Origin: Azoarcus sp.
GTDB taxonomy: Bacteria; Pseudomonadota; Gammaproteobacteria; Burkholderiales; Rhodocyclaceae
Length of the DNA stretch: 64,000 nucleotides
Direction: 5' to 3'
NCBI GenBank assembly: GCA_031268195.1
Contig: JAIRXQ010000037.1
Span: 1-64,000 of the forward strand
Shown here: one piece after another, positions 31,894-41,798 of the stretch
How positions within the stretch are numbered: the first letter of the stretch is position 1
Layout: the number at the start of each line of letters is the position of its first letter
Made by a program: the position numbers and the translations under genes
The notes under the pieces: generated by a model
Told to the model about the DNA's origin: nothing
Seen by the model: the letters and a program-made list of their open reading frames with translations, nothing else
The model's database searches: none

Positions 31894-32523
31894 ATGGCTC
31901 AATCTAAACACGACGCGATCGAACGCAATGTCGCATTGCTGATCGTCCTCACGCTACTTGCGGTCAGCGTGGGCGGCCTGGTGGAAATCCTGCCGCTGTT
32001 CTTCCAGAAGTCGACGACCTCCGCGATCGACCACAACGGCAACGCGCTCAACGTGAAGCCTTACGATGCGCTGAGTCTCGCCGGACGTGACATTTATATC
32101 CGCGAAGGCTGCTACAACTGCCACTCGCAGATGATTCGTCCGTTCCGGGCCGAAACCGAACGCTATGGTCATTATTCGGTGGCTGGCGAGTTCATCTACG
32201 ACCACCCCTTCCAATGGGGTTCCAAGCGCACGGGGCCGGATCTGGCGCGTGTCGGCGGCCGCTATTCGGATGAATGGCAACGCCAGCACTTGCTTGATCC
32301 GCGCGGCAAGGTTCAGGACTCCAACATGCCTGCCTTCACATGGCTGGCCCGCGACCTCAAGGTGCCCGATATCCAGGCCCGGATGAAGGCGATGCGCTTC
32401 CTTGGTGTGCCTTACAGCGACGAGGAGATCGAAAATGCCCCGAAGGCGCTGGAAGGCAAGAAGGAAGTCGACGCGGTGATTGCCTATCTCCAGGGTTTGG
32501 GCAAGGCGCTGAGCAACCTGTAA
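31894..32523 (+). CDS. ccoO: cbb3-type cytochrome c oxidase subunit II
   Basis: [33 protein letters not shown]. Confidence 0.95.
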   Translation: MAQSKHDAIERNVALLIVLTLLAVSVGGLVEILPLFFQKSTTSAIDHNGNALNVKPYDALSLAGRDIYIREGCYNCHSQMIRPFRAETERYGHYSVAGEFIYDHPFQWGSKRTGPDLARVGGRYSDEWQRQHLLDPRGKVQDSNMPAFTWLARDLKVPDIQARMKAMRFLGVPYSDEEIENAPKALEGKKEVDAVIAYLQGLGKALSNL

Positions 32524-32546
32524 GGTAAGAGTGGAGCCGCGCTGTC

Positions 32547-32738
32547 ATGGAAATTGCCACCATCAATACCATCAGAGCCATCCTGGTCGTGGTGGGCCTG
32601 CTGTGTTTCCTGGGTATTTGTTACTGGGCGTACAGCAAGCATGCAAAGGCGGATTTCGAAGAAGCAGCGCGGTTACCTCTGGCCGATGATGATCTGCCGG
32701 TTGATCCGGTTGACAAGGAAGGAATGACAAATGGCTGA
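32547..32738 (+). CDS. ccoQ: cbb3-type oxidase subunit CcoQ
   Basis: Small TM protein between ccoO and ccoP; FLGICYWAYSKHAKADFEEAARLPL. Confidence 0.85.
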   Translation: MEIATINTIRAILVVVGLLCFLGICYWAYSKHAKADFEEAARLPLADDDLPVDPVDKEGMTNG

Positions 32739-33705
32739 CTTTACCTCTGGTGTTTGGGGCCTGTATGTAGCTGGCCTCATTACCTTTGGGCTGCTTTTCT
32801 GCATCGTCGTGTTGGTACTGAACATGACGACGCGGGAATCTGGCGAGCCCAAATTACAAGGGCATGTGTGGGACGAGACCCTGCGGGAATACAACAACCC
32901 GCTGCCGAAATGGTGGCTGTGGCTGTTCTGGGGCACTCTGGCCTTCGCGATCGTTTATTTCATCAAGTACCCCGGCTTCGGTACGTTTAACGACGGCAAG
33001 GGTTTGCGGGCAGAGTATGCAGAAGACATCGCCGCGGTCGATGGTCCCGAAGGGCTGTACGGCAAGGAGTTCTCCAAGTTCAAGGGAGATCTCGTGGCCT
33101 TGTCGCAAGACCCCGCCGCTGAAAAAGCGGGACGCCGCCTGTTCCTGACATATTGCGCGAACTGTCATGGCGTTGCCGGTACCGGCGGCTCCGGCTTCCC
33201 GGATCTGACCGACAACGACTGGCTGTATGGCAGCGATGCCGCGACCATCAAGGAATCCATCGCGGACGGTCGTAGTGGCGCGATGACTGCCGCCGCCGAT
33301 CTTGGGCTTAACGGGCAGCAGATCGAGGATGCGGCCAACTACGTTTTGTTCATCTCCGATCAGAAAGAGCAGGCCGACCTTGCGAGTGCCGCCCGTGGCA
33401 AGTTGGTGTTCCTGAGTGGCACCCGGAACGAGGACGGAAGCGTCTCCTATGACAAGTGCGCAATGTGTCACGGCGCGAATGGCAAGGGCTCGGTCATCAA
33501 CAACAATGGCCTGGGCGCGCCCGACCTGACCGACGGCATCTGGCTGTATGGTTCGTCGAAGGAAGCCATTGTCGATGGCATCACCAAGGGTCGTAACGTG
33601 GGCAACAACGCCATGAACGCGATGCCGACGTGGAAGGAATTCCTGTCCGAAGACAAGATTCACGTTCTGGCTGCGTATGTTTATGGTCTGAGCAACAAGA
33701 AGTAA
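32731..33705 (+). CDS. ccoP: cbb3-type cytochrome c oxidase subunit III (diheme)
   Basis: CANCHGVAG and CAMCHGANG motifs; WDETLREYNNPLPKWWLWLFW. Confidence 0.95.
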   Translation: MADFTSGVWGLYVAGLITFGLLFCIVVLVLNMTTRESGEPKLQGHVWDETLREYNNPLPKWWLWLFWGTLAFAIVYFIKYPGFGTFNDGKGLRAEYAEDIAAVDGPEGLYGKEFSKFKGDLVALSQDPAAEKAGRRLFLTYCANCHGVAGTGGSGFPDLTDNDWLYGSDAATIKESIADGRSGAMTAAADLGLNGQQIEDAANYVLFISDQKEQADLASAARGKLVFLSGTRNEDGSVSYDKCAMCHGANGKGSVINNNGLGAPDLTDGIWLYGSSKEAIVDGITKGRNVGNNAMNAMPTWKEFLSEDKIHVLAAYVYGLSNKK

Positions 33706-33716
33706 AGCTGAAAAAC

Positions 33717-33748
33717 GCCCCGGAAGTTCGCTTCCGGGGCGTTTTTTG
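33717..33748 (+). terminator. Rho-independent terminator after ccoP
   Basis: CGCCCCGGAAGTTCGCTTCCGGGGCGTTTTTTG. Confidence 0.85.
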
Positions 33749-33793
33749 TTGCATAATTAGAAAACGCTAATACCCCTTTGAGGAGAAACCCCC

Positions 33794-35245
33794 ATGAGCG
33801 AGCAAGAATCCAATGTCTCCCCGGTTTCTCCTTCACTGTCCGCAGAGCCGAGAAAAGGCAAAAGGCTGTACGAAGCCCACAAGAAGATCTACATGCGCAC
33901 CGTCGAAGGGCGCTTTGCCAAGTGGCGCTGGGTCCTGGTGTGGTTGACCCAGATCATTTTCTTCAGTTTGCCCTGGTTGACCTGGAATGATCGTCAGGCG
34001 GTGCTGCTGCATCTGGTTGAACGTAAATTCTATATTTTCGGCGCGGTATTCTGGCCGCAAGACGTGTTTTTCCTGACCGTCCTGCTTATCATATCAGCAT
34101 ATTCCCTGTTCCTCTTCACTGCGATTTCGGGGCGTTTGTGGTGCGGTTACGCCTGTCCGCAAACGGTCTACAGCGAAATCTTCATGTGGATCGAACAAAA
34201 GATCGAGGGCGATCACGCCAAGCGCGCCAGACTCGATACCTCCCCGATGAGCGCGCGCAAATTCGGCATCAAGGCGCTCAAATACGCGATCTGGGGCGTG
34301 TTTTCGCTGTGGATAGGCTTCACGTTCGCTGCCTATTTTTCGCCGCTCAAGGAACTGCTTGCCGAAGCGCCGACGTTGAGCTTCGGCCCCTGGGAAACGT
34401 TCTGGATTTTTTTCTATGCGGGCTTCACCTTCTTGTTCGCCGGTTTCATGCGCGAGCAGGTCTGCAAGTACATGTGCCCCTATGCCCGCTTCCAGTCGGT
34501 GATGTTCGATCAGGATACGCTGATCATCACTTACGACGGCGCGCGCGGCGAGCCGCGCGGCGTACGGCGCAAGGGCGAAGATGCGCCCAGGGGCGATTGC
34601 GTCGATTGCGGGATTTGCGTGCAGGTCTGTCCGACCGGCATCGACATTCGCAATGGCCTGCAGTACGAATGTATCGGCTGTGCAGCCTGTGCCGATGCTT
34701 GCGACGGGGTGATGGACAAGATGAGCAAACTGCGTGGGCTGGTGCGTTACACGACCGAGCACGCAATAAGAGAAGGCTGGAACAGGGCGGAAATCGTGCG
34801 GCACGTCCGCCGTCCGCGCACCCTGGTCTATGGTGCAATCCTGCTCGTGATCGTCGGCGCCTTCCTGTGGGGGCTCGCCACGCGCACGGCCTTGCGGGTC
34901 GATGTGCTGCCTGATCGGGTCGATCCGAGGGTAGTGGGCGATCTGGTTGAAAATGCTTATACGCTGCGGGTCATGAACATGTCAGAATCGCGGCGGACGT
35001 TCAGGGTGAAAGTGACGGGCCTGCAAGGCGCCAATGGCGAAGATTGCCAGTGCCTACAGTTTTTCAATGACGAAGATGTCTACGTGACGATGGATGCGGC
35101 GTTGTCCGAGGAGAAAATCCTGCGGGTGCGTGCGCCGCGCAGTGTCGGCAAGCCGGGCCGGAACCGGATCTATTTCGAGATCCAGGCCGAAGACGACCCG
35201 AATGTGATGCGCCGGGAAAAGACAATTTTTCAGTTTCCTGGCTGA
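33794..35245 (+). CDS. ccoG: cbb3 oxidase accessory protein CcoG (RdxA/FixG), ferredoxin-like
   Basis: LWCGYACPQTVYSEIFMWIE; CVDCGICVQVCPTGIDIRNGLQYECIGCAACADACD. Confidence 0.92.
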   Translation: MSEQESNVSPVSPSLSAEPRKGKRLYEAHKKIYMRTVEGRFAKWRWVLVWLTQIIFFSLPWLTWNDRQAVLLHLVERKFYIFGAVFWPQDVFFLTVLLIISAYSLFLFTAISGRLWCGYACPQTVYSEIFMWIEQKIEGDHAKRARLDTSPMSARKFGIKALKYAIWGVFSLWIGFTFAAYFSPLKELLAEAPTLSFGPWETFWIFFYAGFTFLFAGFMREQVCKYMCPYARFQSVMFDQDTLIITYDGARGEPRGVRRKGEDAPRGDCVDCGICVQVCPTGIDIRNGLQYECIGCAACADACDGVMDKMSKLRGLVRYTTEHAIREGWNRAEIVRHVRRPRTLVYGAILLVIVGAFLWGLATRTALRVDVLPDRVDPRVVGDLVENAYTLRVMNMSESRRTFRVKVTGLQGANGEDCQCLQFFNDEDVYVTMDAALSEEKILRVRAPRSVGKPGRNRIYFEIQAEDDPNVMRREKTIFQFPG

Positions 35246-35261
35246 TGGTGGAAGACAAAAA

Positions 35262-35951
35262 ATGACTATAACCGATTTTCCTTTGCAAACTTCCGCGCTG
35301 GTAGCCTTGGTCATCGTGTTCGCGGTCTTTGCGGCCGTGCTTTCGATCCTGCTGTTTTGGCCTGCGGCCAAAACGGAAACAGGCAACAGCCTGCCCTGGC
35401 GGCAGCAGCCCTGGCCGTGGTTTCTGATCGCGTTGCCCGTGATCGCCGTCATTGGCGGCATCACCACGGCCGTGTTCGCGGTCAGGAGCAACGACGGCCT
35501 CGTGACCAAGGACTACTACAAGGAAGGTTTGGCGGTCGTGAAACAGGTTGCCTACTCTGAGCGGGCGCGCGAACTGGGGCTGTCGGCGACGGCGACGGTG
35601 CGTGAGGGCGCGATCAGCGTCAAATTGTCCAGCGCACAGGACAAAGAGCCGCCTGCCACGCTTTACCTGCGCATCATTCACCCCACCCGTGAAGGGTTCG
35701 ATCAGGAAGTCATGCTGCCAAGGACGCCGGACGGGTTATACTCCGCCCCTGTCGAACCTTTGCAGGCGGGCCGCTGGCGTTTCCTGCTTGCGAATTTGCA
35801 ACCGGGCGACGGCGACGAAACGAAGAACGAAAAGAACGAAAATGAGTCCCGAGGTTGGCGCATGAACGGGGCCGCGAACATCCCGGCGGAGACGGAGGTA
35901 CTGATCAGACCGTCCGATTCCAAGACTGTTGAAGGAGGTGTTGCACCATGA
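35262..35951 (+). CDS. FixH family protein
   Basis: PWPWFLIALPVIAVIGGITTAVFAVRSNDGLVTKDYYKEGLAV, downstream of ccoG. Confidence 0.8.
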   Translation: MTITDFPLQTSALVALVIVFAVFAAVLSILLFWPAAKTETGNSLPWRQQPWPWFLIALPVIAVIGGITTAVFAVRSNDGLVTKDYYKEGLAVVKQVAYSERARELGLSATATVREGAISVKLSSAQDKEPPATLYLRIIHPTREGFDQEVMLPRTPDGLYSAPVEPLQAGRWRFLLANLQPGDGDETKNEKNENESRGWRMNGAANIPAETEVLIRPSDSKTVEGGVAP

Positions 35952-36106
35952 GCGAGTTGTTCTCGACCCAAATTGGGCTGCTTAGCCTGTTTACCATTCT
36001 GTTTGTGGTTGTCATGGCCGGTTTCTTTGTCAAATTCTACTCGGATCGCATTGCAGAAGACGAAAAGAAAGCCGCCCAACAACGGAGGAGCGCCAAAGCC
36101 TCCTGA
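35948..36106 (+). CDS. Small membrane protein, DUF3149-like (52 aa; not in ORF track)
   Basis: ATG overlaps fixH stop; MSELFSTQIGLLSLFTILFVVVMAGFFVKFYSDRIAEDEKKAAQQRRSAKAS*. Confidence 0.7.
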   Translation: MSELFSTQIGLLSLFTILFVVVMAGFFVKFYSDRIAEDEKKAAQQRRSAKAS

Positions 36107-36136
36107 CCGATCGTTAGACGAATCACATCAAGCAAA

Positions 36137-36166
36137 ACGGCCCGAATCGCTTCGGGCCGTTTTTCA
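36137..36166 (+). terminator. Rho-independent terminator
   Basis: AACGGCCCGAATCGCTTCGGGCCGTTTTTC. Confidence 0.8.
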
Positions 36167-36189
36167 TTGTGTGGCAGGGCGCGCGTGTT

Positions 36190-36633
36190 TCAACGATAGA
36201 CGAGTACGGGTGTCTTGCTGTGGGTAAGCACCTTTTGCGTTTCGCTGCCCAGCAGCAGGCCGGCGATGCCTTTACGTCCGTGCGAGGCCATGAAGATCAG
36301 GTCGCAGCCGTGGCGATCCGCCGCACCGATGATCGCCTCGTAGGGCACTTCGCTGACTTGAGTGTCGGTGTCCGCCGTGATGCCTTCGGCTTGTGCCGCG
36401 GCCTTGGCGCGTTCGAGGATGCGCTGTGCTTCCTGCTGCGCGGACTGAGCGAATTGTTCCGGGGTGGTCGGGTCGATCAGCGCGCCTTCGCCGTAGATGG
36501 GCATCGGGAAATCGGGTTGCGAGTAGAAGAACGTGATCCGTGCGCCGATTTCCTTGGCGAAGGCGATGGATCGGGCGACAGCGGTTTCGGACAGCGGTGA
36601 CCCGTCCGTCGGGACGAGAATGTGATTGAACAT
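36190..36633 (-). CDS. Universal stress protein UspA family
   Basis: MFNHILVPTDGSPLSETAVARSIAFAKEIGA...FMASHGRKGIAGLLLGSETQKVLTHSKTPVLVYR. Confidence 0.92.
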   Translation of the reverse strand: MFNHILVPTDGSPLSETAVARSIAFAKEIGARITFFYSQPDFPMPIYGEGALIDPTTPEQFAQSAQQEAQRILERAKAAAQAEGITADTDTQVSEVPYEAIIGAADRHGCDLIFMASHGRKGIAGLLLGSETQKVLTHSKTPVLVYR

Positions 36634-36937
36634 GGTGCGACCTCCCTCCTCGTTATTGAGGCCCGATTATAGTGATAGTCGTCTCGTTTCGCGCAGGCCA
36701 ATGTCAATTTCGTGCGGCGGAAAGTTATCTGCGCGCACCGAGGAAATAGATCACAACAGCCGCGCCGGGCGGCGATGCCGTATCGGTGCGATGGTTTTAC
36801 CATTTGTCGTTGTCACATGGCATGTCATGACGAATGCCGGTTCGCTGCCATGTGGCGTATTTCTGCGGTGCGTGCCAGGGGGAGTTCAGGGCGCGTTCGC
36901 TACCATGTGCGCCGCCCGGCGCGCTAAACGGAGAACG

Positions 36938-38734
36938 ATGATGACCAAGGAGACAACGGCTGGAGCAGGTCGCCAGGCACGTGGCAAGACCACGCCCCGC
37001 CCGGACGATTTTGCATTCGATCCCGCGCAGACCGTCAGGCACAACTGGCGCGAGTTTCATGAAGGCGTCGAAGGCAGTGTCGACCCGATTGGCATAAGTG
37101 CGCCGATCGTGCATGCGCAGTTGGCATGGCTCGTCCACCCGCAGGAACTCGCGGAACGTTGCGCGCATCTGTCGTCGGATTTGTGGAAGCTCCAGCTGCA
37201 CACCCTGCGTCGCATCGCCGGGATGGCAAGCGAAGACCCGATTGCGCCGCACCCCGACGACAAACGGTTTGCCGACCCGGTGTGGACAGATTCGGCATCG
37301 TGGGACTTGGCCAAGGAATGGTATCTGGCCTTCACCCACAACATGCAGGACATGCTCTACGACACGCCGGGATTGAACAGCAAAGAACGCCGGCGCGCCG
37401 CGTTCTGGTGGCGGAAGTGGCTGAACGCCGTTGCGCCCACCAACTTCCTGCCCACCAATCCGGTTGCCTTGCGCAAGGCGATCGACAGCCGGGGCGAGAG
37501 CCTGCGCAAGGGCTTCGAGAATTTCATGGCCGACGTGCAGGCCGGTACGGTGCGCATGACCGACCCCAACGATTTCAAGGTCGGTGGAAACCTCGCCACC
37601 ACGCCGGGTGCGGTCATCTTCCGCAATCGTCTGCTGGAAGTCATCCACTACACGCCCACCCAGCCCAAGGTGTACGCCGAGCCGGTGGTGATCGTGACGC
37701 CGTGGATCAACAAGTTCTACGTGCTCGACCTCGTGCCCAAAAAGAGCATGATCCGTTTCCTGCTCGATCAGGGGCTGGATGTGTTCATCACCAGCTGGAA
37801 GAACCCCGACGAGTCGATGAAGGATTGCACCTTCGACGATTACCTCACCGAAGGCGTGGCGGCCATCGTCGAGGCGGCGCGGAAGTTCACGGGTGCGGAG
37901 AAGGTGCATGGCGTCGGCTATTGCATCGGCGGCACGGCGCTGTCGATCTACATGGCGTGGGCCAACAAGCATTACGGCAAAGACAACGTGCCGGTGGCCG
38001 ATTTCACCTTGTTTACCACCCTGACCGATTTCCACAAGCCGGGCGACATCGAGGTGTTCATCGATGAAACGAGCATCCGCTATCTCACCGACGGCATGGC
38101 GCGCAAGGGCTTTCTCGATGGCAAGGAGATGGCCTCGGCCTTCCGCCTGCTGCGCTCGAACAGCCTGATCTGGACTTACGTCGTGCACGGCTGGCTCTAC
38201 GGCGAGACGCCCGCGCCGTTCGATGTGCTGTTCTGGAACATGGATTCCACGCGCATGCCGTATGCCATGCATTCGTGGTATCTGCGCGAACTCTACCTGC
38301 ACAACAAGCTGATCCGCCCGGACGCGCTCACCATCGCGGGCGAGCCGATCAGCCTGGAGCGCATCGTGCAGCCGCTCTACGCGGTCGCCGCCGTCGACGA
38401 CCATATCGCGCCCTGGGCGCAGACTTACCGCATCAACAATTACGTCATCGGGCCGAAACGCTACGTGCTCTCCAGTTCCGGCCATATCCTCGGCATCATC
38501 AATCCGGTGGTGAATCCACCCAAGCGCAAGTTCTGGGTAAGCGACATCCAGCACCGGTCGGAGACCAGCGAACACTTCCGCGAGCATGCCACCGAAACCC
38601 CCGGCAGCTGGTGGCCGGACTGGATGGCGTGGCTCAAGCCCAAGGCGGGCGAACTGGTGGCGGCGCGGCCTACGGCAACCAAACAGTTCCCGGCACTGGC
38701 GCCCGCACCGGGGACTTACGTGGTCGAGCCGTGA
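36938..38734 (+). CDS. phaC: Class I poly(3-hydroxyalkanoate) synthase
   Basis: Lipase-box-like GYCIGG; YDTPGLNSKERRRAAFWWRKWLNAVAPTNFLPTNP; start among upstream M codons uncertain. Confidence 0.9.
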   Translation: MMTKETTAGAGRQARGKTTPRPDDFAFDPAQTVRHNWREFHEGVEGSVDPIGISAPIVHAQLAWLVHPQELAERCAHLSSDLWKLQLHTLRRIAGMASEDPIAPHPDDKRFADPVWTDSASWDLAKEWYLAFTHNMQDMLYDTPGLNSKERRRAAFWWRKWLNAVAPTNFLPTNPVALRKAIDSRGESLRKGFENFMADVQAGTVRMTDPNDFKVGGNLATTPGAVIFRNRLLEVIHYTPTQPKVYAEPVVIVTPWINKFYVLDLVPKKSMIRFLLDQGLDVFITSWKNPDESMKDCTFDDYLTEGVAAIVEAARKFTGAEKVHGVGYCIGGTALSIYMAWANKHYGKDNVPVADFTLFTTLTDFHKPGDIEVFIDETSIRYLTDGMARKGFLDGKEMASAFRLLRSNSLIWTYVVHGWLYGETPAPFDVLFWNMDSTRMPYAMHSWYLRELYLHNKLIRPDALTIAGEPISLERIVQPLYAVAAVDDHIAPWAQTYRINNYVIGPKRYVLSSSGHILGIINPVVNPPKRKFWVSDIQHRSETSEHFREHATETPGSWWPDWMAWLKPKAGELVAARPTATKQFPALAPAPGTYVVEP

Positions 38735-38893
38735 TGGGGGCAGTCTGAGGACCAATCTGAGCGAGCAAATCTCTATCTGGAGATCTATCCGCGGGACGGG
38801 GTCGAGACGGCATGAGAAGCTGGCCGCGCGCGACTCCTTCCGTCTCGCCTTCGGCGAGCCACCTTCCTCAGGGAGGAATGCTCCAATAAGCGC

Positions 38894-40660
38894 TCAGCGC
38901 GACTCCAGCACCAGCCGGCCGTTTGCCGGTTGTGCCGGGCGAGCGTTGGCTTCGTGCAGACGGCTGAAAATATTGAGCTGTTCTTCCGAGATCGTCACCG
39001 GCTCTTTCATGACCACCCACAGCGTGTCTTCCGTGCAGGGCGGCATGCTGAGCGAGCCCATGTACAGGAAGTGACTCAGCGTTTTCGGTGGGAAGGCGGC
39101 GAGTTCGATGGTGACATCGGGCGTGTATGCGCTGCCTTTTTCCAGCGGCAGGTTGTTGAGCAGCGTTTGCAGGAGTTCGTTTGGTGTGTCGCCACGCGCC
39201 AGTTGCACGGCGAGGATCGCCACTTTGCCGTCGCCGTCGCGGTGGAGGAAATGCGCTTCCATGTCCGACGCGCGGCCATCGAAACGCGATTCACCCGGAC
39301 GGTGCAGGGTGAAGCCTTCCAGCCGGTAGCGGCGGCCGCGCACTTCGATGCCCATCGGCTCCAGTACTTTCACCCGCAGTTCCCGTTCGCCGTGGGCGAT
39401 CAGGACGCGCGTGCGGCGATAGTCGAATTTCACCGGCTCCAGATCGACCTTCACCGGCGCGCTGCTGACGAAATCGATCGGCGATTGCCGTTTGCCCTCG
39501 GCGCACAGTTTCCATTCCGGGCGCAGCCGCCCCCAGAAATCCGGCCCCTGCGCGCCGTAGTAGCTCCAGTCCGTGCCGTCGTCCGGGCTCGGGCTGCTTG
39601 CGCGGAGGGGTGGCGTGCTTGCGCGGCTGGGCGGCGGCATGCGCGCCGCTTCGCGCTGTGTGGCGCGAGCGGGAAAGATCAGCGGCGACGGGTCGTTGCG
39701 TGACGGATACGCGCTGCGTTCCGGTGCGCGTGGCGATCGGGCGGCGGCGGGGGTGATCGACGGGCGCGTGAACGGCAACGTGTTGGGCGCTGGAATGGAC
39801 GCGGGAGTGGACGCAGGAGCGGACACAGAAATGGGTGGAGGCAGAGTGATGGCCGTCGCTTGCCGGGGCATCGGTTGCGCGGCGGGCGTTGTGTCGATGC
39901 GCGTGGGCGGTGGCGGCACGGGTGCAATCGTTTGCACGGGCGCGGGGATGGGCGTCAGCGCGGGTTGGGTCGCGAGCGGCGTGGCGCTGGTGGGGGCGGT
40001 TTCGGTTTTGGCGGGAGGCGGCGCTTGTTCGGGCGGCGCGGCCACGTTGCCTTCGGCCACGCGCAAGAGCCCCGCCCTGGGCGGCGGCGGGCTGATGGCC
40101 ACGGCGGGCGTGGGACGGGCGATTTCTGCGTTGACCTCGCGCGCATCGAGCGATGCGGCATGCACCGCTTTGGCGGCGCGATCCGCGGCGGCGGCGATGC
40201 GGTCGATTTTTTCCGCCGTCGTGCCACGATGACTGGCGCGAGCGCGGGCGGGCGGCGTCCGTTCGTCCGGCGTCAGGCCACATATCTTGCGCCAGATACG
40301 CTCATCCACCGAATTGTGTCGCACCAGCATCGGCGCCTGGTCGGCCACGGTTTCTTCGCGCACCATGTTGGCGTCGCCGTCCAGATAGACGCGCTTGACG
40401 GTGAGAAAACTGCGATTGAGGCAGTCGTAGCGGTTGAGCGCCTTGATGACGCGGTAGCCCGCCTGCTTTGCTTCGTTCTCGCCCAACACGATGCGGCCCC
40501 ACGCGACTTTGGTGCCGTGATCGGAATTGAAGATGGCCGCCGGGTCGAATTCCACCGTGCGCCCGTTGTCTGCGACGATTTTTTCCCACTCCGCGGCGCG
40601 CACGGGCGAGAGCAGGGCGAAAGCGGCGAGCAGCGCGAAGGCGCGGGCGGGCGTGTGCAT
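38894..40660 (-). CDS. Secreted alpha-carbonic-anhydrase-like domain protein with long Pro-rich linker and N-terminal surface-adhesin-like domain
   Basis: C-terminus DWSYYGAQGPDFWG..CAEGKRQSPIDF..MEAHFLH..GSLSMPPCTEDTLWVVMKEP..NARPAQPANGR; N-terminal AEWEKIVADNGRTVEFDPAAI. Confidence 0.8.
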   Translation of the reverse strand: MHTPARAFALLAAFALLSPVRAAEWEKIVADNGRTVEFDPAAIFNSDHGTKVAWGRIVLGENEAKQAGYRVIKALNRYDCLNRSFLTVKRVYLDGDANMVREETVADQAPMLVRHNSVDERIWRKICGLTPDERTPPARARASHRGTTAEKIDRIAAAADRAAKAVHAASLDAREVNAEIARPTPAVAISPPPPRAGLLRVAEGNVAAPPEQAPPPAKTETAPTSATPLATQPALTPIPAPVQTIAPVPPPPTRIDTTPAAQPMPRQATAITLPPPISVSAPASTPASIPAPNTLPFTRPSITPAAARSPRAPERSAYPSRNDPSPLIFPARATQREAARMPPPSRASTPPLRASSPSPDDGTDWSYYGAQGPDFWGRLRPEWKLCAEGKRQSPIDFVSSAPVKVDLEPVKFDYRRTRVLIAHGERELRVKVLEPMGIEVRGRRYRLEGFTLHRPGESRFDGRASDMEAHFLHRDGDGKVAILAVQLARGDTPNELLQTLLNNLPLEKGSAYTPDVTIELAAFPPKTLSHFLYMGSLSMPPCTEDTLWVVMKEPVTISEEQLNIFSRLHEANARPAQPANGRLVLESR

Positions 40661-40903
40661 GAAATGGACTCTATGCCCATCCCTTGCGCGCCGGGTAGGG
40701 CAACTTTGGCGGAAATGCGCAATTTTTCAGGTTCTTATGTGATCTTCGTTGACGCGAAATTCGTGAGCGGGGACGCCTCCAGAGCGCGTGTGGCGGCGGG
40801 CGCGGGGCATCGACTGCATTTCATCACCGTGCGTGGCCGGACCGTCGTCGTCCGGCGCCACGGCGGGGAACCGTCACGCGCCGTTTTTCCGCCTGCCAAA
40901 ACG

Positions 40904-40928
40904 AAAACGCCCCAATGAAGGGGCGTTT
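40904..40928 (-). terminator. Terminator of the pilin gene
   Basis: AAACGCCCCaatgaaGGGGCGTTT followed by T-rich sequence on the minus strand. Confidence 0.65.
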
Positions 40929-40948
40929 GCAGTCCGGGTGTGACAGAA

Positions 40949-41359
40949 TCAACGGCAGCGAGCGGGCCGCCATTTGGGATCGACCGTGCCCGTGTCGCAT
41001 GACCAGGAGATGGAGCCGCCATTGTCGGCTGGGATCAAGAGAACCGTCTGGCTGTTGACTTTAGCGTCGTATTGGATGGTGATCTGGCCGCCGGCTCCAA
41101 CTGTAACGCTGCTGACGGCATTGCCTACAATGTTGCCGTCGATTCCCGCCTCAGCATTGGTTGTCGGCCAAGCATTATTATCGGCATAGAATTCCGTGAC
41201 GCCTGTCTTGGCGGCTTCAGCAAGGCCCAAGCCTTCCGCGACGTGGGCGCGCTTGGTGTAGTCCTGGTAGGCCGGCAGTGCGACGGCGGCGAGAATGCCG
41301 ACGATGGCGACGACGATCATCAGCTCGATCAGGGTGAAACCTTGTTGGATCTTTTTCAT
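40949..41359 (-). CDS. pilA: Type IV pilin major subunit
   Basis: MKKIQQGFTLIELMIVVAIVGILAAVALPAYQDYTKRA prepilin signature. Confidence 0.93.
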   Translation of the reverse strand: MKKIQQGFTLIELMIVVAIVGILAAVALPAYQDYTKRAHVAEGLGLAEAAKTGVTEFYADNNAWPTTNAEAGIDGNIVGNAVSSVTVGAGGQITIQYDAKVNSQTVLLIPADNGGSISWSCDTGTVDPKWRPARCR

Positions 41360-41410
41360 TTGTGAACTCCTGGAAGGAAAACACGGCCTGTGGCCGCTGA
41401 CCCAACAGAA

Positions 41411-41424
41411 GCAACCCTTGTGCC
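41411..41424 (-). promoter_or_regulatory. Sigma54 (-24/-12) promoter of pilA
   Basis: Reverse complement GGCACAAGGGTTGC, GG-N10-GC, about 40 nt of UTR to pilA ATG. Confidence 0.65.
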
Positions 41425-41637
41425 CGCTCCGGGGCAGGGGCTTTACGTGTCGCGGTTCACGAACCGCGCGCCGAAACTGACAAACGGGTGGGGGCGGGTG
41501 TCAAAAGTTGACAATCGTGGCCGCGGAGAATTGTCACTTTTAAGCGCCAAAGGGGCTGCCCGTCTGTATGGCGCGCGCTCACGCAGGAATCAAAAAATGC
41601 TGGACAGCATCGAGGTTGCCGTGGAAGATTCGGCATT

Positions 41638-41740
41638 ATGCTGATGGCACATAAAATTGCGCTGGATTTGAACGACAAGCAGGCGACCTGCATGGTGCGC
41701 GCTTTGCCTACAACTGGGCGTTTGCAAACTGTTTTGAGGT
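41638..41740 (+). mobile_element. IS200/IS605-type TnpB N-terminal relic
   Basis: MLMAHKIALDLNDKQATCMVRA then, in another frame, RFAYNWAFAN, as at TnpB N-termini. Confidence 0.6.
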
Positions 41741-41798
41741 TTTTGGTTCATCAAGTGCAAAATTTTCGCAACAATCACGAAACCCCAAGGCCAAGGCA

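Noticed and set aside
30604-31911. 435-aa minus-strand ORF opposite ccoN
   Set aside because: Antisense of ccoN codons, His/Arg-rich, no domain.
36797-38755. 652-aa minus-strand ORF opposite phaC
   Set aside because: Shadow ORF of phaC.
39860-40918. 352-aa plus-strand Gly/Arg-rich ORF
   Set aside because: Reverse strand of the Pro/Ala-rich linker of the carbonic-anhydrase-like gene.
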